This document shows positions 1-9,950 of a DNA stretch of 64,000 bases, in pieces. Source of the DNA: Pedobacter sp. ok626. Its GTDB lineage: Bacteria > Bacteroidota > Bacteroidia > Sphingobacteriales > Sphingobacteriaceae. The stretch lies in assembly GCF_900100435.1 (NCBI RefSeq), contig NZ_FNEX01000002.1:62001-126000 (forward strand). The letters are read 5' to 3'. The first letter of the stretch is position 1, and every line of letters starts with the position of its first letter. A program made the translations under genes and the position numbers. Under the pieces are notes generated by a model. It was not told the DNA's origin. It saw nothing but the letters and a program-made list of their open reading frames with translations, and ran no database searches.

Positions 1-1693
1 GTGGATAACCTGCCAATACTCCATTAGCCATAGACGCTGCAAATCCTTTTTCAACAGATGGAATAAATTCACGAGGAATTGAACCACCAGTGATCTCGTT
101 TACGAACTGCAAGCCACCTTTTTCCCAATCCGCATCGATAGGAGAAATAACAACTTGGATATCCGCGAATTTACCACGACCACCAGATTGTTTTTTATAA
201 GTCTCACGATGTTGAACTGTTCCATTGATTGCTTCTTTGTAAGCTACCTGTGGCGCACCTTGGTTAACCTCAACTTTAAACTCACGTTTTAAGCGGTCAA
301 TCAAGATATCTAAGTGAAGCTCACCCATACCAGAGATTACAGTCTGACCAGTTTCCTGATCTGTCTGAACTCTAAATGTAGGATCCTCTTCAGCTAATTT
401 ACCAAGACCAATACCTAATTTATCAACGTCAGCCTGAGTTTTAGGCTCAATAGCTAAACCGATAACTGGCTCAGGGAAATCCATTGATTCAAGAACAATT
501 GGATGTTTCTCATCACAAAGTGTATCACCAGTTTTGATATCTTTAAATCCTACTACAGCAGCAATATCACCAGCACCTACGTTAGGGATTGGGTTTTGCT
601 TGTTAGCATGCATTTGGAAGATACGAGAAATACGCTCTTTGTTTTCAGAACGTGCGTTATAAACGTACGAACCTGCTTCTAAGTTACCTGAATAAACACG
701 GATAAAACATAAACGACCTACGAAAGGATCCGTTGCAATTTTAAACGCTAAAGCTGCAAAAGGTTCGTTGATATCTGGTTGACGAGTTACTTCTTCACCT
801 GTTTCAGGATTGGTACCAGTGATACCATCAACATCCATTGGCGAAGGCAATAATTCCATTACCAAATCCAACATGGTTTGAACACCTTTGTTTTTGAAAG
901 ATGAACCACAAACCATAGGAACGATTTTCGCATCTAAAGTTGCTTTACGCAATGCATCAAGAATCTCACGCTCAGTGATTGAATTAGGGTCTTCAAAGAA
1001 TTTCTCCATTAATGACTCATCATAATCAGCAACAGCTTCTAATAAGTTCTCTCTCCACTGTGCAACCTCTTCAACCATATCCTCAGGAATTGGCACTTCA
1101 GTAAAAGTCATACCTTTATCATGCTCATTCCAAACGATACCACGGTTATTGATCAAATCAACAACACCAGTAAAGTTATCTTCAGCACCGATAGGTAATT
1201 GCAATGGAACAGCGTGACTGCCCAACATATCTTTTACTTGCTTAACAACTTTTAAGAAGTCAGCTCCAGAACGGTCCATTTTGTTAACGAAACCAATACG
1301 TGGAACTGCATAGTTGTTAGCTAAACGCCAGTTGGTTTCAGATTGAGGCTCAACACCATCAACAGCTGAAAACAAAAACACCAATCCATCCAAAACACGC
1401 AATGAACGGTTTACCTCTACGGTAAAATCCACGTGTCCAGGGGTATCGATAACGTTTACCTGATATTTGTTACCGCGGTAAGGCCAGAAAACAGTAGTTG
1501 CAGCAGACGTGATTGTTATCCCACGTTCAGCTTCCTGTACCATCCAGTCCATGGTAGATGCACCTTCGTGAACCTCACCAATCTTGTGGTTTACCCCAGC
1601 ATAATAAAGGATACGCTCAGTTGTTGTGGTTTTACCCGCATCAATGTGAGCCGCGATTCCAATATTTCTTGTAAATTTTAAATCTCTTGACAT
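1..1693 (-). CDS. fusA: Elongation factor G, partial (3' end outside window)
   Basis: Translation from the ATG at 1693 begins [20 protein letters not shown] and continues with the G1 loop AHIDAGKTT, the G3 motif DTPGHVDF and the G4 motif NKMDR. Domain II and the start of domains III to IV follow before the sequence runs off base 1, so roughly 564 codons are present and the C-terminal part is missing. EF-G is the GTPase that drives ribosomal translocation and works with RRF in recycling. It lies 17 bp downstream of rpsG in the usual str-operon order rpsL-rpsG-fusA. Bacteroidota often carry a second EF-G-like gene; the position next to rpsG supports this being the main translational copy. Confidence 0.97.
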   Translation of the reverse strand, partial: MSRDLKFTRNIGIAAHIDAGKTTTTERILYYAGVNHKIGEVHEGASTMDWMVQEAERGITITSAATTVFWPYRGNKYQVNVIDTPGHVDFTVEVNRSLRVLDGLVFLFSAVDGVEPQSETNWRLANNYAVPRIGFVNKMDRSGADFLKVVKQVKDMLGSHAVPLQLPIGAEDNFTGVVDLINNRGIVWNEHDKGMTFTEVPIPEDMVEEVAQWRENLLEAVADYDESLMEKFFEDPNSITEREILDALRKATLDAKIVPMVCGSSFKNKGVQTMLDLVMELLPSPMDVDGITGTNPETGEEVTRQPDINEPFAALAFKIATDPFVGRLCFIRVYSGNLEAGSYVYNARSENKERISRIFQMHANKQNPIPNVGAGDIAAVVGFKDIKTGDTLCDEKHPIVLESMDFPEPVIGLAIEPKTQADVDKLGIGLGKLAEEDPTFRVQTDQETGQTVISGMGELHLDILIDRLKREFKVEVNQGAPQVAYKEAINGTVQHRETYKKQSGGRGKFADIQVVISPIDADWEKGGLQFVNEITGGSIPREFIPSVEKGFAASMANGVLAGYP

Positions 1694-1710
1694 TTTATGA
1701 TTCTATATAA

Positions 1711-2178
1711 TTAGAAACGGAAGTGAGAGAACGCTTTGTTGGCTTCAGCCATTTTATGCGTGTCTTCTTTTTTCTTAACTGCTGCACCTTCACCCTTAGC
1801 TGCTGAAACGATTTCACCTGCTAATTTCTCTTTCATTGTTTTTTCACCACGTTTACGTGCATATGAAATTAACCATTTCATGCCTAAAGCAATCTTACGG
1901 TCAGGTCTAACCTCTGTTGGTACCTGGAAGTTAGCACCACCAACACGGCGTGACTTAACCTCTACTGCAGGCATTACGTTAGTTAAAGCGCGTTTCCATA
2001 TTTCTAATCCGTTCTCACCAACTTTTTTCTCTGCTAATTCTACAGCATCATAAAAAATTGAATAAGCGATAGATTTCTTTCCGTCAAACATCATGTTGTT
2101 TACGAAACGGGTCACCTGAACATCGTTAAATTTTGGATCAGGAAGAATGATTCTCTTTTTTGGTTTTGACTTTCTCAT
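1711..2178 (-). CDS. rpsG: 30S ribosomal protein S7
   Basis: A 155-residue protein of the normal S7 length, with the conserved N-terminal block ([18 protein letters not shown]) and the [14 protein letters not shown] segment that contacts 16S rRNA. S7 nucleates assembly of the 30S head and lies near the exit site. It is 16 bp downstream of rpsL and 17 bp upstream of fusA, so the three genes are almost certainly one transcript. Nothing unusual is seen. Confidence 0.98.
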   Translation of the reverse strand: MRKSKPKKRIILPDPKFNDVQVTRFVNNMMFDGKKSIAYSIFYDAVELAEKKVGENGLEIWKRALTNVMPAVEVKSRRVGGANFQVPTEVRPDRKIALGMKWLISYARKRGEKTMKEKLAGEIVSAAKGEGAAVKKKEDTHKMAEANKAFSHFRF

Positions 2179-2194
2179 TTTGTTTTCCTCCTAA

Positions 2195-2608
2195 TTATTT
2201 CTTTTTACCTTTTGTTGGTGCCGCAGCTACTTGTCCTGGCTTAGGGCGTTTTGTTCCGTATTTAGAACGACGTTGGTTACGACCAGCAACACCTGAAGTA
2301 TCTAATGCTCCACGGATGATGTGATAACGTACACCTGGCAAATCTTTAACACGACCACCACGAATCAATACGATTGAGTGCTCCTGTAGGTTGTGACCTT
2401 CTCCAGGGATGTATGCGTTAACCTCTTTACCATTGGTTAAACGTACACGCGCAACTTTACGCATTGCTGAGTTTGGTTTTTTAGGGGTAGTCGTATATAC
2501 ACGTGTACATACACCTCTTCGCTGTGGACAACTGTCCAACGCCGGAGACTTACTCTTGAACTCCAGTGCTACTCTACCTTTTCTAACTAATTGTTGAATG
2601 GTTGGCAT
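2195..2608 (-). CDS. rpsL: 30S ribosomal protein S12
   Basis: A 137-residue S12 containing the decoding-centre segments TTPKKPNSA and [11 protein letters not shown]. The lysine in the KKPNS segment where streptomycin-resistance substitutions arise is present, so the protein looks wild type there. The Lys-rich C-terminal tail (KGKKK) is typical of Bacteroidota. It is the first gene of the str operon and has a good Bacteroidota promoter upstream, at 2667-2698. Confidence 0.98.
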   Translation of the reverse strand: MPTIQQLVRKGRVALEFKSKSPALDSCPQRRGVCTRVYTTTPKKPNSAMRKVARVRLTNGKEVNAYIPGEGHNLQEHSIVLIRGGRVKDLPGVRYHIIRGALDTSGVAGRNQRRSKYGTKRPKPGQVAAAPTKGKKK

Positions 2609-2666
2609 TGTTCTTTTTTTGTTTTTCTATTAATGTTTAAAAACTTTACCCCTCAATAAGGGACTG

Positions 2667-2698
2667 CAAAGGTAAGACAATACATTTTATAAATCAAG
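2667..2698 (-). promoter_or_regulatory. Bacteroidota-type promoter of the str operon
   Basis: On the minus strand a TACCTTTG element (2667-2674) matches the TAnnTTTG -7 consensus exactly, and a TTG lies about 20 nt upstream (2695-2697) as the -33 element. The predicted start leaves a 5' leader of about 50 nt before rpsL. This is a consensus match only. Confidence 0.6.
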
Positions 2699-2776
2699 GG
2701 GTTAACACAAATTTAATCCCTTAAAAGACAAAGGCATAATTACATACCCACATTTCTATCTATAAATCTTAGTTTT

Positions 2777-3901
2777 TTAGGGCGTAACAATCAATCCAAA
2801 ACCTACAAAATCGGCTTCAGTTTGATGTAGATACATTTTAGCTTGAACAGCTAAGCCCCCCATAATTTGATACTTCAATCCGGTAGTCCAATAGGCCTTT
2901 ATATTCATCAAACTATTATAATGCAAATAATAACCATATTTAGTCATTAGCCCCAATCTACCTAACCACAAATCGGGTCCGATACCAAGCCCCACGCGCC
3001 ATCTGTCAAATGAGCTTGCCTTGGACTGAAAAGTTTCATCATTCCTCAGCGGGTCATATATAGTATGGTAATAAACAGCATCCAGCCCTGCACTAAGACC
3101 AAGAACAGCATCTAACCGATAATTATATCCCGCATACAAACCGGTCTTAAACAAACCATCCTTACTCCTATAAACTCCACGCCGACCAATATTGACCCCA
3201 ACATCCATACTGTGCCTTTTATATTCCACAGCCTTCCTAGCACTATCTATAAGCACCCTTTTTACATTCAAAGACTGCACAATACCCAAACTAACACTAC
3301 TCACATTCATTCCATTGTTTGGCACCCTTATCGCCCCATTAGAAAAATGGAGAACATCTATTCCTGCCAATAGCTTTGTAGATGGGCCAATCTGAGTGGA
3401 TAATTTTAATGCAATCCGTGATGAAAAATTAAGGTGACTTCCTACAAGGATATTTTCATTGGTAAACCAGGTCTCGCCTAAATACCCCAATCCAAATCCG
3501 GGCGCAAGAAGCAACTCGGCTCTTTTGGTCTTTAATAACGAAAAATTAAGTGCAGCAATCAAGGCATATGAATCACCAAATCTACCAGGTCTTGGATCCG
3601 ACACCATTACAATGTCACTCATATTCTTATAATTGAAAACCAGGTCAAGACTTTTCAAATTCATCAACCTCATCCAGGGCCTGAGGTTAGCAACAGTATT
3701 CATATGATAAGTCAACTCGCCCCCATATGCTGTACCGCGCAATTGATGATCAGCAGTAAATACCCCTAAAGAAACTTGCGGAGAAAACTCAATGCTGTTT
3801 CGAACATCCTCAACTTCCTGTGCCCGTAAATTACGAGCAAACACCAGTAAACCTAAAAAGAAGAGAGACGCATAAAAATTAATTGATCGTACGAAGCTCA
3901 T
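2777..3901 (-). CDS. PagL-like acyloxyacyl hydrolase (lipid A deacylase family), outer-membrane beta-barrel
   Basis: A 374-residue exported protein with a signal peptide ending near residue 27 (NLRAQ). Alternating hydrophobic strands suggest an outer-membrane barrel. The segment LHFSNGAIRVPNNGMN carries His185, Ser187 and Asn188, matching the HxSN signature of PagL-type lipid A 3-O-deacylases; I did not place the third catalytic residue firmly. It is longer than classical PagL (about 170 residues); the PagL-like part covers roughly residues 50-215 and a second barrel-like stretch follows, as in many Bacteroidota acyloxyacyl hydrolases. The VF530-family gene lies 30 bp upstream on the same strand. 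The family call is good; lipid A as substrate is inferred. Confidence 0.7.
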   Translation of the reverse strand: MSFVRSINFYASLFFLGLLVFARNLRAQEVEDVRNSIEFSPQVSLGVFTADHQLRGTAYGGELTYHMNTVANLRPWMRLMNLKSLDLVFNYKNMSDIVMVSDPRPGRFGDSYALIAALNFSLLKTKRAELLLAPGFGLGYLGETWFTNENILVGSHLNFSSRIALKLSTQIGPSTKLLAGIDVLHFSNGAIRVPNNGMNVSSVSLGIVQSLNVKRVLIDSARKAVEYKRHSMDVGVNIGRRGVYRSKDGLFKTGLYAGYNYRLDAVLGLSAGLDAVYYHTIYDPLRNDETFQSKASSFDRWRVGLGIGPDLWLGRLGLMTKYGYYLHYNSLMNIKAYWTTGLKYQIMGGLAVQAKMYLHQTEADFVGFGLIVTP

Positions 3902-3931
3902 TTTAAATCTAATGAACTACAATATAGAAGA

Positions 3932-4153
3932 TTAATGAAAAGTATTCAAGTATAATTTTTCAACTTTTTTACGTGCCCAGTCCGTCTTACGCAAAAAAGT
4001 CAAACTTGATTTAAGTGTCGGATTGTTATTAAAACAAGCAATCTTAACCAGCTTCCCCATTTCCTCCCAACCGTAATGCCATACCAATTGCTTCAATATA
4101 AACTCAAGCGTCTTGCCATGTAGTGGATTATTTACTTGTTCTTGTCCTGCCAT
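3932..4153 (-). CDS. VF530 family (DUF2132) small protein
   Basis: A 73-residue protein containing [25 protein letters not shown] and later [23 protein letters not shown], the conserved core of the VF530/DUF2132 family. Members are small soluble helical proteins with a proposed DNA-binding fold and no settled function. It lies 30 bp upstream of the PagL-like gene, probably co-transcribed, and is divergent from the DUF2027 gene with 115 bp between them. Family assignment is confident; function is not known. Confidence 0.8.
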   Translation of the reverse strand: MAGQEQVNNPLHGKTLEFILKQLVWHYGWEEMGKLVKIACFNNNPTLKSSLTFLRKTDWARKKVEKLYLNTFH

Positions 4154-4268
4154 AGTGCAAAAATAATAAGAATAACTAGATTTGTATACCGGTTCTACCG
4201 ATTCGAGATAAAAGACATCACAAGCCGAACGGCCAACCTAATTACAATAAAAACAAACACAACATGAT

Positions 4269-4904
4269 ATGGATTTAAAACTGGGTGATTTTGTTCGTTT
4301 TGTAGACGAAAACATTGAAGGGTATATTACCCGGATTATTGATAAAACTACCATTGGGGTAACAGATTCAAATGATTTTGAAATTCCCGTTCTGGCTAGC
4401 AAAGTAACATTGGTACATGGTGACATCACCGACAATGATGTGGTGACCAGCAAACCCAATATCGTTGTCCCGGAGGCCGAATTCAAAAAGGAGGGTATTT
4501 ACCTGGCTTTGGTCGCCGATCAACATAGCACTTCTGTGGCACACTTTCACCTTGTAAATGAGACATCTTACCAGCTATTAGCCAGTCTAACTACAGAAAA
4601 ACAAGAAAATTTTAAAGGAGAATTTGCAGGTATTATTCCTCCAAACACAACTAAAAAAATTTACTCGGCTCAACTGGGTGACATTCAGATCTGGCCAAAA
4701 TTCAGATTGGAAATATTAACCAATACACCAGCAAACTTCGAACCTAAAGCTCCAATCCTATTCCACAAGAGCATCAAGGGAAAAGACCTTTCTGTTGCCA
4801 AAGAAGAAATTGTTTTGCTTAAACAAAAGGGCTGGCTAATTAAACTCGAAGAGCCAGAAACAATATTAGATGCGGAGAAACTAAAGGCTAGCTTCTTCAA
4901 ATAA
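4269..4904 (+). CDS. DUF2027-domain protein lacking the usual C-terminal Smr domain
   Basis: A 211-residue soluble protein. Its N-terminus (LKLGDFVRFVDENIEGYITRI and FEIPVLASKV) is the SH3-like DUF2027 start of the Bacteroidota Smr/MutS2-type protein, and residues 70-185 fit the beta-rich middle domain. The family is usually about 330-360 residues and ends in an Smr nuclease domain; here translation stops at KASFFK and no Smr-like sequence follows. The 238 bp up to the next stop codon consist of inverted-repeat element E1. It may be a naturally short paralogue or a truncated gene; the frame itself looks intact. Confidence 0.65.
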   Translation: MDLKLGDFVRFVDENIEGYITRIIDKTTIGVTDSNDFEIPVLASKVTLVHGDITDNDVVTSKPNIVVPEAEFKKEGIYLALVADQHSTSVAHFHLVNETSYQLLASLTTEKQENFKGEFAGIIPPNTTKKIYSAQLGDIQIWPKFRLEILTNTPANFEPKAPILFHKSIKGKDLSVAKEEIVLLKQKGWLIKLEEPETILDAEKLKASFFK

Positions 4905-4916
4905 AGGGCAAAATTA

Positions 4917-5132
4917 GCCATTCTACTCATAGTCTGGAATCTTTTACCGATGAAGAATCGGAAAATCTTCCTAGGCCTATTCGTAGAAGGCAAATTTTGT
5001 TTCAAGCATGACGTATAAGCATAATGCTATCTGCATCATGCCTAAAGAAAAATACGCCTTCTATGAAAAGACCTAGGCGCTCTTTGCTCCCCTTCAGGAG
5101 CCTAAGAGATGCCAGACTTTGAACAGAATGGC
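4917..5132. repeat. Long inverted-repeat element E1 between convergent genes
   Basis: The arms 4917-4991 and 5056-5132 are imperfect reverse complements. The outer 30 bp match at about 25 positions and the inner 22 bp at about 19 (CCTAGG...TAGAAGGC). Between outer and inner segments each arm carries its own small hairpin: 4947-4961 (CCGAT-GAAGA-ATCGG) and 5086-5101 (GCTCC/GGAGC). The centre holds a further hairpin region (5006-5041, including AGCATAATGCT). The element fills the gap between the stop codons of the DUF2027 gene (4904) and the M1 peptidase gene (5143). A related element with the same plan is at 22606-22912. Confidence 0.75.
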
Positions 5133-5142
5133 ATATTTTTCT

Positions 5143-7110
5143 TTAATTTTTGCGCCAGGAATTATTACTCTCATCAACATCAGGTAAAACGTGTTTTGGA
5201 TCCAAAACAACAGAAACTACCTCGTCATCCGTTGGATAATATACCGTCCAGGTTTTATTCCTCATCCACACATCAACAGAAATTTTAACCAGATCAGTCT
5301 TACCACTTTTTGTTTTAACCTCCATAAGGATAGGCATTGGCATTTTCTCCAAATTGGCCACAACAATATTATAGCCAGTAATAGTTCCAGCCTGTTTAAC
5401 TTCTTTGACACCAGCAATAGCCTGATCCATTTTCCAATTCTCTAAAAACCAGCCTCTCCAGAACCAGGAAAGATCTTCACCTGCACCATTCTCCATAGCA
5501 CGAAAGAAATCAAATGGTGATGGATGCTTATAAGCCCATTCCGATATATAGTTTCTAAAAGCATAATCAAACCTATCAGGTCCCAGGATCTGATCCCTTA
5601 AGATATCCATTCCCCAACCCGGTTTATAGTACAAATTTATGCCAATATTCGCCTCTTTCATTGCATCTGGACTCAACATGATGTATTCCAATCCAGGCGA
5701 GCCAAGCCCTTTGGCAATTTTATGCATATCCGCAGGTTCATCATTATATTCCCCTTTGTTAAAGGCTTCAGTAGATAGTCCATTAATAAAAGTATTAAAT
5801 CCCTCGTCCATCCAGCCAAACTTACGCTCATTACTACCCACAATCATAGGAAACCAGGTGTGTCCAAATTCATGATCAATTACACCCCAGGCACTTGCCC
5901 CTTTGGCCGTCCATCCACAAAACACAATTCCAGGATATTCCATCCCACCAACATTAGAAGCCACATTTACCGCCATGGGATAAGGATATTCAAACCATTT
6001 ATCAGAATAATGCTCTATCGAAGCTTTCACATACTCCACGGCTCTTCCATAACCATCTTTGCCATTGCTTTCAACCGGATGCGCCGAAACCGCAAGTGAC
6101 TTTTTACCACTAGGCAAATTAATACGAGCAGCATCAAGTACAAAAGCCTTTGAAGAGGCCCAAGCCACGTCACGTGTATTTTTGATTTTAAATCTCCAGG
6201 TAAGTTTATCTTTTGCCGGACGCGATTTAGCATCCGTCACCTCCGACTCAGATCTAATTGCTATTGTTTTATCACTCAGTTTCGCAGCATTCCAACGTTT
6301 TAACTGTTCAGCTGTAAATACTTCTTGCGGATTCAACAACTCACCAGAGCCCATTACAATATGATTAGCTGGTGCTGTTACCGCAAAATCTACATCGCCA
6401 TACTCACAATAAAACTCTCCAGCACCCCAATAAGGCAATGTATTCCATCCAAGGATATCATCGTAAACACTCATTCTAGGAAACCACTGCGCAATCGCAA
6501 AAATCTCCCCATTCTTTGTAGCCAAATGTCCCATTCTATCTGAGCCATTAACCGGAATAATAAATGAGAAATTCATCTTGATAACAATTATATCACCATT
6601 CGCTTCCATTGGTGCAGCTAAGCGAATCTGCATCCGGGTGTCCTCAGTTAACGTAGTAAATTTAACCGGCTTTAATTTTTGCGATATGGCAATTCCATCT
6701 ATTTTGTAGCCACCCACTAACTTTTCGCCTCTCGAACCATAGCGGCTACCTGCAGCGATCAAAGCATTACCACGAGAATCTGTCGAAAATAAATTCTGAT
6801 CCAGTTGCAACCATAAAAAAGGCAGACGATCAGGACTATTATTTTTATAAGTAATCGTAACAGTTCCAGATACGGTATTCTTTACTTCATCAAGATTTGC
6901 AGTGATGCTATAATCTGCACGGTTCTGCCAATATTTTGGCCCGGGTGCTCCACTGGCCGAACGATATTCATTCCCATTTTGCGTATAAAACAATGGACTA
7001 AAAGCTGCATGAGGATCGTAATTGCTCGCAGGAAGAGTACCTTGCTGTGTAAAACCGGTAAAACACCAGATACACAGCAAAGCGCATAATAAAGTGGATT
7101 TATGAATCAT
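5143..7110 (-). CDS. M1 family metallopeptidase (exported aminopeptidase)
   Basis: A 655-residue protein with an N-terminal signal peptide ([20 protein letters not shown]). The zinc site HEFGH (His413, Glu414, His417) is followed exactly 18 residues later by Glu436 in WMDEGFN, the gluzincin M1 pattern. The substrate-binding motif reads GGMEYPG instead of the common GAMEN. An N-terminal beta domain precedes the catalytic part and an Ig-like C-terminal part follows. It probably trims peptides in the periplasm. It lies 71 bp downstream of the exported protein gene ending at 7182, in a likely ArsC-like/exported-protein/M1 run. Confidence 0.9.
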   Translation of the reverse strand: MIHKSTLLCALLCIWCFTGFTQQGTLPASNYDPHAAFSPLFYTQNGNEYRSASGAPGPKYWQNRADYSITANLDEVKNTVSGTVTITYKNNSPDRLPFLWLQLDQNLFSTDSRGNALIAAGSRYGSRGEKLVGGYKIDGIAISQKLKPVKFTTLTEDTRMQIRLAAPMEANGDIIVIKMNFSFIIPVNGSDRMGHLATKNGEIFAIAQWFPRMSVYDDILGWNTLPYWGAGEFYCEYGDVDFAVTAPANHIVMGSGELLNPQEVFTAEQLKRWNAAKLSDKTIAIRSESEVTDAKSRPAKDKLTWRFKIKNTRDVAWASSKAFVLDAARINLPSGKKSLAVSAHPVESNGKDGYGRAVEYVKASIEHYSDKWFEYPYPMAVNVASNVGGMEYPGIVFCGWTAKGASAWGVIDHEFGHTWFPMIVGSNERKFGWMDEGFNTFINGLSTEAFNKGEYNDEPADMHKIAKGLGSPGLEYIMLSPDAMKEANIGINLYYKPGWGMDILRDQILGPDRFDYAFRNYISEWAYKHPSPFDFFRAMENGAGEDLSWFWRGWFLENWKMDQAIAGVKEVKQAGTITGYNIVVANLEKMPMPILMEVKTKSGKTDLVKISVDVWMRNKTWTVYYPTDDEVVSVVLDPKHVLPDVDESNNSWRKN

Positions 7111-7181
7111 ATTAAATTGTTAGTTACAATTTAATAAAGGTATAAAACGAAATGAGATCCGCCTATAATGTAACGGTATTA

Positions 7182-7922
7182 TTAATCAGCCTTTAATTTA
7201 GGCATTGCTGATATCTTTCTTTCCTCAGGAGATAGTTTTAACCAGCTATGGTAAGCTTTAACCGTATAATAAGCATAATTAAAAGGTCTTTCACTTTTCA
7301 CCAATTCCTCTGGCGGTCTATACATGGCCATAAAATTCTTCAGATCATCACCTTTAAGCTTTACCAGATCAGAGACATAAGCTTCTGTAAAAACGGCATT
7401 GATTTCCGCTTGATAACGATCTCTTTCCTCCAGCAATCTAATCTTTTCTTGCTGCCTTCTGTACTTTCCATAACCAAGATTAAAAAGTAGCCCGCCTGCC
7501 CTATCGTTGTTACCTTTCCCCTGAAGACCATCCGTAGCAACACGCGTATAAGGTTTGGCAAAAGGGTCGGGAGCTAAAATATAGGGATTTATTTTTGCCC
7601 CCATAATTTCAACCTCCCTTAGCGTAGTGGAATTACCCGGTAAAAATATAATTTTCGACTCCAGGTTAATTAAAAACAAAGTATCTGTATGGTAGCCTAC
7701 CGCCGAAAACTCAATCAAATCACCAACCTTAGCAGGGATTGTAAACTGCCCAGCAGCCTTAGTTACTTCAACTCTACTATTGCTTAGATTTCTAACCCTA
7801 ACGCTCTGTAATGGAAAGGTTCGATTGTCAAAATCATAAACATTACCAGACACGGTCCCCCCTTGCGCCATTATTTTAAATGGAACAATAAACACAAGGA
7901 ACAAGAGCAGATTTTTAAGCAT
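7182..7922 (-). CDS. Exported CarboxypepD_reg-like domain protein, function unknown
   Basis: About 246 residues with a signal peptide MLKNLLLFLVFIVPFKIMAQ. I chose the ATG at 7922 over an upstream TTG at 7928 because the signal peptide begins cleanly there. Residues 22-100 resemble the carboxypeptidase regulatory-like beta-sandwich (GTVSGNVYDFDNRTFPLQSV...FSAVGYHTDTLFL) found at the N-terminus of SusC proteins. The rest is a charged, helical region rich in Arg, Glu and Lys. There is no barrel and no catalytic motif. Such stand-alone proteins are frequent in Bacteroidota and poorly characterised. It sits between the ArsC-like and M1 peptidase genes on the same strand. Confidence 0.6.
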   Translation of the reverse strand: MLKNLLLFLVFIVPFKIMAQGGTVSGNVYDFDNRTFPLQSVRVRNLSNSRVEVTKAAGQFTIPAKVGDLIEFSAVGYHTDTLFLINLESKIIFLPGNSTTLREVEIMGAKINPYILAPDPFAKPYTRVATDGLQGKGNNDRAGGLLFNLGYGKYRRQQEKIRLLEERDRYQAEINAVFTEAYVSDLVKLKGDDLKNFMAMYRPPEELVKSERPFNYAYYTVKAYHSWLKLSPEERKISAMPKLKAD

Positions 7923-7994
7923 AATCAAATGTAAGGCTGTTTAATCGGTAAATATATAATTTAACAAAGTTTAACAGGAAAAGTTTTACCGCCC

Positions 7995-8342
7995 CTATTT
8001 CAAAACAGCCCTATATTGATCCTCATCAAAACTGATCAGCATAGGCTTTCCATCAACTTCAACTATCGGGCGTTTTATGGCACTATTATTTTGGAGTAAA
8101 ACCTCAATTGCAGACTTTTTATCCGTTACCATTTGCTGTACCTCAGGACTCAACTTCTTCCAGGTAGTTCCTTTTTTATTTAAAACAGTTTCCCATCCAA
8201 AAACATCACACCAGTCATTCAACTTTTCAGCAGTAATCCCTTTTTTCTTGAAATCATGAAACTCAGGATTAAACCCGTTTTCTTCCAGCCAGGTCCTGGC
8301 TTTTTTTACAGTATTGCAATTTGGTATTCCGTATACGATCAT
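7995..8342 (-). CDS. ArsC/Spx-family thioredoxin-fold reductase (YffB-like)
   Basis: 115 residues, the usual length for the ArsC/YffB/Spx group. The N-terminal strand and active-site loop read MIVYGIPNCNTVKKARTWLE, with a single cysteine where thioredoxin-fold proteins have CxxC. The C-terminal RPIVEVDGKPMLISFDEDQY matches the family's RPivv...lvGf block. There is no arsenic-resistance neighbour, so arsenate reductase activity should not be assumed; a glutathione-free thiol reductase or Spx-like role fits equally well. It is divergent from the LytS/LytTR pair. Confidence 0.8.
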   Translation of the reverse strand: MIVYGIPNCNTVKKARTWLEENGFNPEFHDFKKKGITAEKLNDWCDVFGWETVLNKKGTTWKKLSPEVQQMVTDKKSAIEVLLQNNSAIKRPIVEVDGKPMLISFDEDQYRAVLK

Positions 8343-8363
8343 ACTCGCAAAATTAAAACTTAA

Positions 8364-8397
8364 TTCGTCACATTTTTAACGGGTTTCGTCACATTTT
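8364..8397 (+). promoter_or_regulatory. Two 21-bp-spaced direct repeats upstream of the LytS/LytTR pair (candidate LytTR site)
   Basis: TTCGTCACATTTT occurs at 8364-8376 and again at 8385-8397, an exact 13-bp direct repeat with start-to-start spacing of 21 bp. LytTR-type regulators bind two direct half sites about 21 bp apart on one DNA face. The repeats lie 72-105 bp before the LytS start codon, suggesting autoregulation by the response regulator at 9951-10637. Confidence 0.55.
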
Positions 8398-8468
8398 AAA
8401 ATTTCAAAACTATGCGGTTTGTATTATTGCACCATAAAGGAAATCTACTGCTTTAAAGTATATATCAC

Positions 8469-9941
8469 ATGAACTCAAAAGAAATCGCCAAATTAGAACT
8501 GCTAATCGTTACAGCTGCAATTGCAATTGCATTTCTCTTTTCTCTTTTTAATAGTGGGGCAGCCCCAAATCTAAACAATGAACCTCAATCTTTGATTAGT
8601 ACGGTAACGGGTAATTTTTTACCAAATTTTTTCGATTTTCTCGTCATCTCTATCAGTTATATTCTGTTGAGTTTTTATGTAACCCCCGAGCTAAACAAGA
8701 AAGAAGGGGCGGCTAAAAATGGGGTCCTGTTAACATTCACCCTTATTTCAATCGGCTTTATATCAGGTGTAATTAATGTTTTCTGGGCTACGCTACTTGC
8801 CATTAAGATCATCTACATCTTAATAACCAGCGATCAAAAGAAAAATGAATTGCAATTAGAAGCAGGCTACCTGGTTAGTTTCTGGATCATTATTACATCT
8901 GTGCTCTTTTTCTCATACACCAATTCAATTGTCAAGCTCTATGCATTGTTAGTTGTGCCTTTCGTTATAATGTTGTACTTATATGCGATATATAGCAGCA
9001 TACCAAAATCATCAAAAAGAGTCTGGAAACGTACCCGATACTTTTATTCTATGCTTTTCATGGCCGCATTCTCTACAGCAATTCTGGCAATGATTACCAT
9101 ACCAATAACACTTAATAACTATGGACATTTCAATAACCTTTACATTACTTTCTTTAACATCAACATTTCCATAAAAGAGCTATTGACTCATGGGGATAAA
9201 GAAGCAAACCTTCTGGTTGTATTACTCGGCAATTTCTTAACACAACTTATATTAGTTACTCCAATTGCATGGAGAATCTATAAAGACAGAAATGCCTTAA
9301 AAACGGAGGAGATCGTTACGCTAAAAACAGAGCTTGGCAAGGCAGATGCAAACCTCAATTTCTTAAAATCCCAGATCAATCCACACTTCCTTTTTAATGC
9401 TTTAAATACCTTATATGGTACAGCTTTACAAGAAAAAGCAGAACGAACCGGAGAAGGCATCCAAAGGTTGGGAGATATGATGCGCTTCATGTTGCAGGAA
9501 AATGTAGAAGACAAGATCTTACTTTCAAAAGATATCGACTATCTAAATAACTACATTGCACTGCAAAAACTACGAACTTCCACCTCTGATGGTATAATCA
9601 TCGAAATTCAGATTGAAGAACAAATAAATGGCCTCCTGATTTCCCCTATGTTACTCATCCCCTTTGTTGAAAATGCATTTAAACATGGCATCAGTCTGCA
9701 GTCCCCGTCACATATTAAAATCACCTTGCAAACAAGTGGAAAAACGTTATACTTCGATGTCCACAACAGCCTCCATTTAAAACAGAACAACGATCCGGAA
9801 AAGTTGCAAACTGGAATAGGCCTTCAAAATGTAAGACAGAGATTGGACTTATTATATCCAGATCAACACGAACTCATCATCAGAGAAAATGCAAAAGAAT
9901 TTTTTATCCATCTTACACTTCAGCTTTCAGGAAATGACTAG
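8469..9941 (+). CDS. LytS-type sensor histidine kinase
   Basis: 490 residues. The first about 275 residues hold seven or more hydrophobic helices with no clear periplasmic domain. The kinase core follows: LKSQINPHFLFNALNTLY with His306 as the phospho-acceptor (His_kinase family, LytS/YehU type), then an ATPase domain with MLLIPFVENAFKHG (N box) and TGIGLQNVRQRL (G box). Its partner response regulator begins 9 bp after the stop codon, so the two form an operon. The ligand is unknown; the membrane part resembles a bare multi-helix sensor. Confidence 0.9.
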   Translation: MNSKEIAKLELLIVTAAIAIAFLFSLFNSGAAPNLNNEPQSLISTVTGNFLPNFFDFLVISISYILLSFYVTPELNKKEGAAKNGVLLTFTLISIGFISGVINVFWATLLAIKIIYILITSDQKKNELQLEAGYLVSFWIIITSVLFFSYTNSIVKLYALLVVPFVIMLYLYAIYSSIPKSSKRVWKRTRYFYSMLFMAAFSTAILAMITIPITLNNYGHFNNLYITFFNINISIKELLTHGDKEANLLVVLLGNFLTQLILVTPIAWRIYKDRNALKTEEIVTLKTELGKADANLNFLKSQINPHFLFNALNTLYGTALQEKAERTGEGIQRLGDMMRFMLQENVEDKILLSKDIDYLNNYIALQKLRTSTSDGIIIEIQIEEQINGLLISPMLLIPFVENAFKHGISLQSPSHIKITLQTSGKTLYFDVHNSLHLKQNNDPEKLQTGIGLQNVRQRLDLLYPDQHELIIRENAKEFFIHLTLQLSGND

Positions 9942-9950
9942 CTTTAAAAA

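Noticed and set aside
1736-2053. 105-codon plus-strand frame opposite rpsG.
   Set aside because: Antisense to a ribosomal protein gene, no start context and no family.
4685-5005. 106-codon minus-strand frame running from element E1 into the DUF2027 gene.
   Set aside because: It is antisense to the DUF2027 gene and partly formed by the repeat arm; no family match.
7995-8342. True arsenate reductase.
   Set aside because: No arsenic-resistance genes nearby and only the general ArsC/Spx fold motif; a generic thiol reductase label is safer.
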